In this document: positions 57,780-64,000 of the stretch, one piece after another
How the letters are laid out: every line of letters begins with the position of its first letter
Position numbering within the stretch: the first letter of the stretch is position 1
NCBI RefSeq assembly: GCF_003202155.1
Contig: NZ_QFLI01000003.1
Coordinates: 248,001-312,000, forward strand
Reading direction: 5' to 3'
From: Marinifilum breve
Lineage (GTDB): Bacteria; Bacteroidota; Bacteroidia; Bacteroidales; Marinifilaceae
DNA: 64,000 nucleotides
Notes under the pieces: model-generated
What the model saw: the letters and a program-made list of their open reading frames with translations, nothing else
Told to the model about the DNA's origin: nothing
The model's database searches: none
Program-made: the position numbers and the translations under genes

Positions 57780-58787
57780 CTAATAAAACCCTTTCCCGAA
57801 CACACCAAATTCATCTTTGCCCAGCACTTTGTGTTTCCACACGGCATCCATAAATCCAATGCCATAAGCAAAAAGCTGCACATAGCTTGCAGCCAACGCT
57901 TTAACACTAATCTTTAGCGATTTGGTTTTAGTCAATGCATCAGCAAAAACAAGGAAAGTATACAAGAGTGCCGGAAAGGCAAAAACTCTATGCACGCCTA
58001 CGCCTAGAAGCAATGAACCAATTGTCCCCAAAACAAAAAGAGATGGAAATAAAAAGAATATTTTAAAGGTTTCGGGGTAATGTTTTGATATGATATAGCG
58101 AGTTTTTCCAAAGCCAAAAACCTGCTTGTAAAATTTCTTAAAAGAGATTCTTCGTTTGTGAAACACATAAGCATCGCTTACCAATCGGGTTTCGAAGCCT
58201 CGTTTAATTACCTCAATGGCAAACACCATATCTTCACCTGGATGCATTGTAGTAACCGGGAATCCACCTGTATTTTCATATACAGCTTTCGAAAAACCAA
58301 GGTTAAAACTACGCGGGTGAAACTTATGAACCTGTTTTTTTCCTCCTCTAATTCCGCCAGTAGTAAAAAAAGAAGTCATGGCATAGGAAACTGCTTTCTG
58401 AAAATCAGAAAAATCATCCATAGCACCATCAGGTCCACCATAGCAATCCACAAAATTCTCACTTAATTCTTTATGGATGGTTTCCATATAATGAGCAGGC
58501 AGAATGCAATCAGAATCGAAAAACAAATAATAGTTCCCTTTTGCCTTGGCCAAGCCATAATTTCGACCAATACTAGGCCCCTGATTTTCTTTGTAATAAT
58601 ACGAGATATTAATCTGATTGGAATATGACTTACAAAGCTCTTCAGATTTAATGGAAGAACCATCTTCAACGACAACCAATTCAAATTCCTTATAAGTTTG
58701 AGCGGCCAAACTATCAAGTAATTCTTTCATTTCATCCGGACGATTGTATACCGGCACTATAATTGAAAATTGAATATCAGAATGCAT
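57780..58787 (-). CDS. family 2 glycosyltransferase
   Basis: A GT-A fold glycosyltransferase of 335 aa, starting at the ATG at 58785-58787, one base after the methyltransferase stop (a longer frame to 58820 overlaps that gene by 32 bp and is less likely). It has FSIIVPVYNRPDEM (nucleotide site), VVEDGSS, the metal-binding Asp pair in FFDSDC, and PGEDMVFAIE further on. Two or three hydrophobic segments near the C-terminus (about 240-300) suggest membrane association. Sugar donor and acceptor are unknown. Confidence 0.85.
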   Translation of the reverse strand: MHSDIQFSIIVPVYNRPDEMKELLDSLAAQTYKEFELVVVEDGSSIKSEELCKSYSNQINISYYYKENQGPSIGRNYGLAKAKGNYYLFFDSDCILPAHYMETIHKELSENFVDCYGGPDGAMDDFSDFQKAVSYAMTSFFTTGGIRGGKKQVHKFHPRSFNLGFSKAVYENTGGFPVTTMHPGEDMVFAIEVIKRGFETRLVSDAYVFHKRRISFKKFYKQVFGFGKTRYIISKHYPETFKIFFLFPSLFVLGTIGSLLLGVGVHRVFAFPALLYTFLVFADALTKTKSLKISVKALAASYVQLFAYGIGFMDAVWKHKVLGKDEFGVFGKGFY

Positions 58788-58788
58788 T

Positions 58789-59592
58789 CTATAATTTTTG
58801 ATTGAAGTAGAAAATTTCATCCATAGGTAATCGATACCTCTCAGCTACATCAGAAGAAAATTTCTTTGAATATTGGCTTTCGTTAACTGTAAATCCGGCT
58901 TTTTGCAATCGATTTGTATAATCTAAGCCATACAAACGAACATGGTCCTTTTGACGATACAGCCTCTCCCTCTCTTTAGGATCAGTTACTGATGGATCCT
59001 CCTCGGTTTTTGGATTCAGGGTATCCATTGGCACTTGAAGAATGGCAAACCCGTTTGGCTTTAAAATTCTATGCAATTCGCTCATGGCTTTTGCATCGCT
59101 ATCTACATGTTCCAATACATGATTGCAAATAACTACATCAAATGTATTCTCATCAAATGGAATTTCTTGTACATCGAAATGAACATCGGCAATAGGCGAT
59201 TCCAAATCACCGGTTGTATAATCTAGATTCGATAGTGTTTTAAACCTTTTATAAAAACACTGCTCTGGTGCAATGTGCAAAACCTTTAAGTTCTTGCTAA
59301 AAAAATCTGTTTCATCCTTAAGATACAACCACATTAATCGGTGCCTTTCCAATGACAAGCATTTTGGACACAAACAATTGTCTCTTCCTGTTTCTTTTGT
59401 GTATCCGTAAGGTAAAAACTTCCTAAACTTACCTCCGCAAACCGGACATTCCACCTTATTTCCAATTAAAAAAACAGCAATAATTCTATTAATTAATAAA
59501 CTAAGTCGAATTAAAAACGGACGAGGAAATATTTGTAATAGTAATCTTATAACTCCTTTAATCATGAGTTGTATGCTATAATTATCAACCAA
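58789..59592 (-). CDS. SAM-dependent methyltransferase with N-terminal zinc-ribbon-like Cys cluster
   Basis: A 267-aa class I methyltransferase. The N-terminal 95 residues include CPVCGGKFRKFLPYG and NCLCPKCLSLERHRLM, two Cys pairs that could bind zinc. The SAM domain includes VLHIAPEQC and the FDVVICNHVLEHVDSDAKAM segment, which marks a Methyltransf_11-type fold. It sits between two glycosyltransferases, so an O-methylation of a glycan or lipid precursor is plausible but not shown. It overlaps or abuts the downstream GT. Confidence 0.78.
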   Translation of the reverse strand: MVDNYSIQLMIKGVIRLLLQIFPRPFLIRLSLLINRIIAVFLIGNKVECPVCGGKFRKFLPYGYTKETGRDNCLCPKCLSLERHRLMWLYLKDETDFFSKNLKVLHIAPEQCFYKRFKTLSNLDYTTGDLESPIADVHFDVQEIPFDENTFDVVICNHVLEHVDSDAKAMSELHRILKPNGFAILQVPMDTLNPKTEEDPSVTDPKERERLYRQKDHVRLYGLDYTNRLQKAGFTVNESQYSKKFSSDVAERYRLPMDEIFYFNQKL

Positions 59593-59645
59593 TAAGCTTT
59601 ATGAGTGTCAATCCACAAATCAACACTCATATCTTATAATTGCAT

Positions 59646-60593
59646 TTAGATTTCTTTTTCGATTTGATATGTATTTCTTTCCGACGAACTGCGGCTAACT
59701 AATTCGGCAACAAAGCCAGTTAAAAACAGTTGTGTACCAATAATCATGGTAGCCAACGCAATGTAAAAATAAGGACTATCTGTTACTAGCGGAGCTTTAA
59801 TTCCCTGACTTATACTATAGATTTTTTGGAATCCAATCCAAGCTGAAGCGAAGAATCCAACAAAAAACATGAGTGTACCCAACAAACCAAAAAAATGCAT
59901 TGGCTTTTTACCAAACTTGCTAATGAATGTGATAGATAATAGATCAAGAAATCCATTAATAAAACGATTCAAACCAAATTTGGTAATCCCGTATTTTCTT
60001 TCCTGATGCTGTACAACCTTCTCTGTAATCTTAACAAAACCGGCCTGTTTGGCAAGAATTGGAATATATCTATGCATTTCTCCATACACCTCTATACTCT
60101 TAATTACTTTGTTCTTGTAGGCTTTTAATCCACAATTAAAATCGTGCAATTTAATACCCGACATGGCACGAGCCGTTCTATTAAAAAACTTACTAGGAAT
60201 CGTTTTTGAAATAGGATCGTATCTTTTTTGTTTCCAACCCGACACCAAATCAAAATCCTCTTCCTTTATCATGCGATACAATTCTGGAATTTCATCAGGA
60301 GAATCTTGCAAATCTGCATCCATAGTAATCACAACATCACCTTGCGCTAGTTCAAATCCGCTAAAAAGTGCTGCCGATTTTCCGTAATTTCTACGAAATT
60401 TGATTCCACGTACTGCCGAATATTTCTTCTGTAAATTCTCAATCACCTCCCACGAGGCATCATTACTTCCATCATCGACCATAATAAGCTCATGGCTGAA
60501 ATTATTCTGAGTCATTACTCGATCAATCCATGCCACCAATTCGGGAATCGATTCGTCCTCGTTAAACAGAGGAACTACTACTGAAATATCCAT
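59646..60593 (-). CDS. family 2 glycosyltransferase, DPM1/ArnC-like
   Basis: A 315-aa GT2 with a polyprenol-phosphate glycosyltransferase layout: VVPLFNEDESIPELV, MVDDGSND, TMDADLQDSPDEIPELYRM (Asp-rich), and two C-terminal membrane spans (about 230-255 and 275-300). This form links sugars to an undecaprenyl phosphate carrier. The sugar is not identifiable. It is 53 bp upstream of the methyltransferase and 9 bp after the DUF4199 gene in the operon. Confidence 0.9.
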   Translation of the reverse strand: MDISVVVPLFNEDESIPELVAWIDRVMTQNNFSHELIMVDDGSNDASWEVIENLQKKYSAVRGIKFRRNYGKSAALFSGFELAQGDVVITMDADLQDSPDEIPELYRMIKEEDFDLVSGWKQKRYDPISKTIPSKFFNRTARAMSGIKLHDFNCGLKAYKNKVIKSIEVYGEMHRYIPILAKQAGFVKITEKVVQHQERKYGITKFGLNRFINGFLDLLSITFISKFGKKPMHFFGLLGTLMFFVGFFASAWIGFQKIYSISQGIKAPLVTDSPYFYIALATMIIGTQLFLTGFVAELVSRSSSERNTYQIEKEI

Positions 60594-60602
60594 ACCTTGT
60601 AT

Positions 60603-61160
60603 TTATTGATTTTTTGAATCGTTAAATTTATCAATAGGACTGTTATTAAACAAATTTCTCTTTTGTCTAAAGAAGAATGCCACTATTAATGAAAAGAAAA
60701 CTCCAGCCATTACTTTTCCTAACCACTGACTGAATGCAAAAATACCAGGAGTAATTTTCCTGTAAATTGACATTAACAATTCTACCTGATCATCTTCATA
60801 ACCAATTTCAACGAGTCCCTTCTCGGTAAAGTCGACAGCTTCTTGTAATATTCCACCATCAAAATAACCTGTAAGAATATATATATACAGTGCATAAAAA
60901 GATGAAGCTACAGCAATCATTAAAGTACCCGCAACAAAAGCACGGCCATATGAAATAACACCAAATAGTACCTCATCACGATATTTTCTTACTCCAAAAT
61001 ATATTCCAAGAATAATCAGGCCTCTGTTTATAAACAACAGCGTCGGATTGTAATTAATAGAAACACCTTTCCAGTAAAACGTTAATGATGCCAATATTAA
61101 TACGGCTCCCACTAAAGACCCAAATAAAAATGAGTGCTTAAATAAAGTTTTGTAGTACAT
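60603..61160 (-). CDS. DUF4199 membrane protein
   Basis: A 185-aa membrane protein starting at the ATG at 61158-61160 (MYYKTLFKHSFLFG); a TTG ten codons upstream is weaker. Four hydrophobic segments, with GLIILGIYFGVRKYRDEVL and GVISYGRAFVAGTLM typical of DUF4199. It is the usual partner of the ArnC/DPM-like glycosyltransferase in Bacteroidota and probably supports its function. A -7 box TATCTTTG lies at 61188-61195. Confidence 0.78.
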   Translation of the reverse strand: MYYKTLFKHSFLFGSLVGAVLILASLTFYWKGVSINYNPTLLFINRGLIILGIYFGVRKYRDEVLFGVISYGRAFVAGTLMIAVASSFYALYIYILTGYFDGGILQEAVDFTEKGLVEIGYEDDQVELLMSIYRKITPGIFAFSQWLGKVMAGVFFSLIVAFFFRQKRNLFNNSPIDKFNDSKNQ

Positions 61161-61376
61161 TTTAATTCTTTTGTGATTTTTCGAACACAAAGATATCCGT
61201 TTTTACTGTAATGTATCGCTTAAAAAAGCTTAATTATTACAATACGAAACAGCCGTTTTTACAGCAAGAGCAGAAAATTGAAAATTTATTGACTTTTTTT
61301 TGAAAAATTATTTCTCTGAAAATAAAACCCTTGCTGCATTCGATGAAAAAATTGTAGGAAGAAGTTTCATATTTTA

Positions 61377-61407
61377 TTTGCGGGGAAACAACTTTTTTCT
61401 ACTTTTG
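61377..61407 (+). promoter_or_regulatory. promoter of the SRP RNA gene
   Basis: TTTG (61377-61380), a 19-nt spacer and TACTTTTG (61400-61407) match the Bacteroidota promoter consensus exactly. The predicted start is at the first G of the RNA at about 61413. Confidence 0.8.
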
Positions 61408-61412
61408 TCGTC

Positions 61413-61508
61413 GGGTAAGCACTACGCGACCAGCTCCTACTGAATCCCCCCAGGGTCGGAAGGCAGCAAGGGTAGGTGGTTGTAGCGGTGCGACGTTTTT
61501 GCTTACCC
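61413..61508 (+). ncRNA. ffs: signal recognition particle RNA (small bacterial type)
   Basis: About 96 nt, with GGGTAAGC at the 5' end pairing to GCTTACCC at the 3' end and a central apical region containing the SRP-defining GGTCGGAAGGCAGCAAGGG (Ffh-binding internal loops and GGAA tetraloop). It is the short form lacking an Alu domain. A T run at 61511-61517 ends transcription. It lies upstream of the tRNA-Thr cluster and has its own consensus promoter. Confidence 0.9.
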
Positions 61509-61538
61509 ACTTTTTTTATGCCTTTTAGGTTTAAAAAT

Positions 61539-61612
61539 GCCGATGTAGCTCAGCTGGCTAGAGCAGCTGATTTGTAATCAGCAGGTCGTGGGTTCGAGTC
61601 CCTCCACCGGCT
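61539..61612 (+). tRNA. tRNA-Thr (TGT), variant with encoded CCA
   Basis: A 74-nt cloverleaf with anticodon loop TTGTAAT. The 3' acceptor strand is CACCGGC, giving an A-C mismatch at the fifth acceptor pair against GCCGATG, and a CCA end is encoded at 61613-61615. The spacer after it contains an AAAGAAAGT/ACTTTCTTT hairpin. Confidence 0.93.
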
Positions 61613-61678
61613 CCATCAAACAAAAAGAAAGTTTAACGACTTTCTTTCGTTCTTTAAAATATTTTGCAAGTAGCAATT

Positions 61679-61752
61679 GCCGATGTAGCTCAGCTGGCTA
61701 GAGCAGCTGATTTGTAATCAGCAGGTCGTGGGTTCGAGTCCCTCCACCGGCT
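61679..61752 (+). tRNA. tRNA-Thr (TGT), variant with encoded CCA
   Basis: Same body as the copy at 61539, with the A-C acceptor mismatch (CACCGGC) and an encoded CCA at 61753-61755. It appears to be a tandem duplicate of that copy. Confidence 0.93.
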
Positions 61753-61790
61753 CCAATACTTGGTTAATTCTAAGTTTTAATTGTTACTTT

Positions 61791-61862
61791 GCCGTTGTAG
61801 CTCAGGGGTAGAGCGCTTCCTTGGTAAGGAAGAGGTCACGAGTTCAAATCTCGTCAATGGCT
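61791..61862 (+). tRNA. tRNA-Thr (GGT)
   Basis: A 72-nt cloverleaf identical in body to the minus-strand copy at 27307-27378: acceptor GCCGTTG/CAATGGC, anticodon loop TTGGTAA, discriminator T, no encoded CCA. Confidence 0.95.
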
Positions 61863-61872
61863 CAATAAATTC

Positions 61873-61946
61873 GCCGATGTAGCTCAGCTGGCTAGAGCAG
61901 CTGATTTGTAATCAGCAGGTCGTGGGTTCGAGTCCCTCCATCGGCT
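61873..61946 (+). tRNA. tRNA-Thr (TGT), standard copy
   Basis: A 74-nt cloverleaf with the fully paired acceptor GCCGATG/CATCGGC, anticodon loop TTGTAAT and no encoded CCA (ends CTCTA). It matches the minus-strand copy at 27600-27673. Confidence 0.95.
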
Positions 61947-62013
61947 CTATTAAAACAAAAAGAGAGCTTAATAGCTTTCTTTCGTTCTTCAAAATATTTT
62001 GCATTATGCAATT

Positions 62014-62087
62014 GCCGATGTAGCTCAGCTGGCTAGAGCAGCTGATTTGTAATCAGCAGGTCGTGGGTTCGAGTCCCTCCATCGGCT
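62014..62087 (+). tRNA. tRNA-Thr (TGT), standard copy
   Basis: A 74-nt cloverleaf identical to the copy at 61873, acceptor GCCGATG/CATCGGC, no encoded CCA. The 5' flank (TTCGTTCT..AAAATATTTTGCA) resembles that before the 61679 copy, indicating duplication of tRNA plus spacer. Confidence 0.95.
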
Positions 62088-62249
62088 CTTTTTTTTAATA
62101 ATCTCACCAACTTTATTTTCGAATTAACTGATACGAATTTATTTCGGATCATATTTTTATTATTAGTTTAAAACCTAATATCACTTTGTTCTTCATAAGA
62201 ATTTAGTGTATTTTCGTTTTCGACTTAAAAACAAACTAAAAATCGTAAA

Positions 62250-62906
62250 ATGAAGTTTTTTATTGACACAGCTAATCTTGATCAGATTAAAGAAGCACAA
62301 GATTTAGGAGTTCTTGACGGCGTAACTACCAACCCTTCTCTTATGGCTAAAGAAGGAATCAAAGGAGAAAAAAACATCAAACAACACTATGTTGATATTT
62401 GCGATATAGTTGATGGTGATGTAAGTGCAGAGGTTATTGCAACTGATTTTGACGGAATGATTTCTGAAGGAGAAGAATTAGCAGCATTACATCCTCAAAT
62501 TGTAGTTAAAGTTCCTTGTACAAAGGATGGAATTAAAGCAGTAAAATACCTAAGCTCAAAAGGTATTCGCACAAACTGTACTTTAATTTTTTCAGTAGGA
62601 CAAGCATTGCTAGCAGCAAAAGCTGGAGCTACATATGTTTCACCATTTGTAGGAAGACTTGATGATATATCAACCGATGGTATTGAATTAATTCGTCAAA
62701 TTGCTGATATGAATAATTACTATGGATTTGAAACGCAAGTTTTAGCAGCTTCAATTCGCCATACAATGCATATTATACAATGTGTTGAAGCTGGAGCTGA
62801 TGTAGCAACATGTCCGTTAAATGCAATTACAGGGCTGTTAAAGCACCCTTTAACTGATAAAGGTTTAGAACAATTCTTAGCTGATTATAATAAGCTGAAC
62901 AGCTAA
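62250..62906 (+). CDS. fsa: transaldolase-like fructose-6-phosphate aldolase
   Basis: A 218-aa class I aldolase of the short transaldolase/FSA family. The N-terminus [20 protein letters not shown] and the Schiff-base Lys in [13 protein letters not shown] (about residue 85) are diagnostic, as is ASIRHTMHI. The short form cleaves or forms fructose 6-phosphate or acts as transaldolase (TalC); the two cannot be separated by sequence alone. It has its own terminator. Confidence 0.9.
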   Translation: MKFFIDTANLDQIKEAQDLGVLDGVTTNPSLMAKEGIKGEKNIKQHYVDICDIVDGDVSAEVIATDFDGMISEGEELAALHPQIVVKVPCTKDGIKAVKYLSSKGIRTNCTLIFSVGQALLAAKAGATYVSPFVGRLDDISTDGIELIRQIADMNNYYGFETQVLAASIRHTMHIIQCVEAGADVATCPLNAITGLLKHPLTDKGLEQFLADYNKLNS

Positions 62907-62928
62907 TTTTATTCAAATGAAATAATCA

Positions 62929-62957
62929 AGGGAGTGCAATAGCACTCCTTTTTTCTT
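62929..62957 (+). terminator. terminator after the transaldolase-like gene
   Basis: AAGGGAGTGC and GCACTCCTTTT form a 10-bp stem around AATA, followed by a T run. Confidence 0.9.
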
Positions 62958-63071
62958 TTATACATATTAAAATTATATGCTTTGGACTGAAAATAAATAA
63001 GCTAGCATAGGATTGTGAATAAATAGAAACTTATATCTTTAAATCCCGAAATAACCCTTAACCACTACAAA

Positions 63072-63683
63072 ATGCTTTTAAAATTGTATCCCGACAATCC
63101 CAATCACAGGGAGTTTCGGAAAATAATTGATGTTCTTAAAGATGGTGGAATAATTATTTATCCCACAGATACTGTATATGCTATTGGATGTGATATCACT
63201 AACAACAAAGCAATACAACGAATAGCTAAATTAAAAGGAACTACTGCCGAGAAAGGAAATTTTTCTCTTATTTGTAATAACCTAAGTAATTTATCGGAGT
63301 ACGCGAAAGTTGATAATTCTTCTTTTAAAATAATGAAGAAAAACCTACCAGGAGCGTTTACATTTATTCTTCCCGCGAGTAACAATGTCCCTAAATTATT
63401 TAAAAGCAAAAAGAAGACTGTTGGAATTAGGGTTCCCGATCACTACATCCCATTGAGAATTGTGGAAGAGTTAGGAAATCCCATCATGACTACATCAATT
63501 CATGATCCAGATGAAGTGATTGAATACACTACTGATCCTGAATTAATAGATGAAAAATATAAAAAAGATGTGGACTTGATAATTGATGGAGGTTACGGAA
63601 ACAATACAGCATCAACAATCATAGATTGTACAAACGGAGATTTTGAAGTTATAAGACCCGGAATTGGAGAGCTTATTTTTTAA
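63072..63683 (+). CDS. Sua5/YciO/YrdC-family protein
   Basis: A 203-aa protein of the YrdC superfamily. The N-terminal PTDTVYAIGCDI segment and KKNLPGAFTFILPAS are recognisable, as is the later RVPDHYIPLRIVEELGNPIMTTS. YrdC/Sua5 members form L-threonylcarbamoyl-AMP for t6A37 of ANN-decoding tRNAs, including the tRNA-Thr genes next door. The sequence looks closer to the YciO branch, whose biochemical role is less clear, so the t6A role is likely but not certain. Confidence 0.85.
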   Translation: MLLKLYPDNPNHREFRKIIDVLKDGGIIIYPTDTVYAIGCDITNNKAIQRIAKLKGTTAEKGNFSLICNNLSNLSEYAKVDNSSFKIMKKNLPGAFTFILPASNNVPKLFKSKKKTVGIRVPDHYIPLRIVEELGNPIMTTSIHDPDEVIEYTTDPELIDEKYKKDVDLIIDGGYGNNTASTIIDCTNGDFEVIRPGIGELIF

Positions 63684-63698
63684 TTTGATAAGAAACAA

Positions 63699-63732
63699 AA
63701 ATGCCGACAAGAATAATCTTGCCGGCATTTTT
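63699..63732. terminator. bidirectional terminator between Sua5/YciO and the partial gene
   Basis: AAAATGCCG..CAAGA and TCTTG..CGGCATTTT form a long stem with an ATAA loop and T runs on both strands, between two convergent genes. Confidence 0.88.
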
Positions 63733-63749
63733 TATACAAATCTATGAAA

Positions 63750-64000
63750 TTATGCTACTTTTCCTGATGATTTTAGTAAGCTTACTCTCAAAACGATATG
63801 GCCTCCCGGTCTATTTCCAATAAATTCAGGATAATATCCAGCATTCTCGAAATCTGTTTTAACCAAACGTATCAATTCGGTTGCAACATTTTCAAAATGA
63901 TGAGTTACCACCATTTTTCCCTTACCAAAACTTTTTTCAAATTTAGTCAATACCTTATTTGACTCTTTTTTATACTTCTCAATTTCTTTTTCAATAAGAT
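63750..64000 (-). CDS. hypothetical protein, 5' end beyond window
   Basis: A minus-strand frame that is open to the window edge, so the start is not visible; 83 codons lie in the window, ending with TAA at 63750-63752. The visible part reads KMVVTHHFENVATELI, DFENAGYYPEFIGNRPGGHI and VSLLKSSGKVA, with a charged helical N-terminal portion (KEIEKYKKESNKV). I do not recognise the family. It shares the bidirectional terminator at 63699-63732 with the Sua5/YciO gene. Confidence 0.7.
   Translation of the reverse strand, partial: LIEKEIEKYKKESNKVLTKFEKSFGKGKMVVTHHFENVATELIRLVKTDFENAGYYPEFIGNRPGGHIVLRVSLLKSSGKVA

Overview
The window is a low-GC, largely housekeeping stretch of a Bacteroidota chromosome. 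Evidence for the phylum: promoters of the TTTG-N19/20-TAnnTTTG type upstream of several operons, an S46 dipeptidyl-peptidase, a TamL-type lipoprotein Omp85, a PorT-like protein beside menG, DUF3467, DUF2520 and DUF4199 proteins, and a split EtfAB/acyl-CoA dehydrogenase operon. The gene set resembles marine Marinilabiliales/Marinifilaceae relatives of Bacteroidales, but that rank is inference from gene content only.

Layout. 1-5.5 kb (minus): operon of a hypothetical HEPN-like protein, DUF2520 Rossmann protein, KdsC-like phosphatase, UbiA prenyltransferase, Maf pyrophosphatase and an S46 peptidase cut by the window edge. 5.5-5.8 kb: a 21-bp minisatellite. 5.9-8.3 kb: two porins. 8.6-12.3 kb: etfB-etfA-acyl-CoA dehydrogenase. 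12.8-14.3 kb (plus): CstA-type carrier. 14.3-29.3 kb (minus): the translation/transcription super-operon rpsU-xerD-hpf, tRNA-Thr/Tyr/Gly/Thr, tuf, tRNA-Trp, secE-nusG-rplKAJL-rpoBC and a DUF3467 protein. 29.4-35.7 kb (minus): HhH protein, sodium symporter, class II aldolase, TamL. 35.9 kb (plus): rRNA methyltransferase, then a ~41-bp repeat array. 36.9-42.4 kb (minus): FAD dehydrogenase, PorT-like protein, MenG/UbiE, a divergent PurL. 42.5-49.8 kb: SDR, NAD(P)-binding protein, PocR/PAS/GAF hybrid histidine kinase, membrane hypothetical, Omp85 protein. 50-57.5 kb (plus): a 42-aa lipoprotein, gapA, acnB, DUF2752, LuxC-type acyl-CoA reductase, pRiA4b-type protein, miaA. 57.8-61.2 kb (minus): two glycosyltransferases, a methyltransferase and a DUF4199 protein. 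61.4-62.1 kb (plus): SRP RNA and five tRNA-Thr genes. 62.2-64 kb: transaldolase-like enzyme, Sua5/YciO protein and a truncated hypothetical.

Function. Central metabolism is represented by aldolase, GAPDH, aconitase B, the transaldolase-like enzyme and EtfAB-ACAD; envelope biogenesis by KdsC, two Omp85 proteins, porins, PorT and sugar transferases; translation by ribosomal proteins, EF-Tu, eleven tRNAs, MiaA, Sua5/YciO, HPF and SRP RNA. No insertion sequence, prophage, CRISPR array, toxin-antitoxin pair or obvious defence island is visible. The unexplained material is mostly non-coding: heptamer-phased intergenic repeats, a 21-bp and a ~41-bp array, several perfect inverted repeats in leaders, the tRNA-Thr expansion with two gene types, and a PurL paralogue lacking a near-invariant motif.
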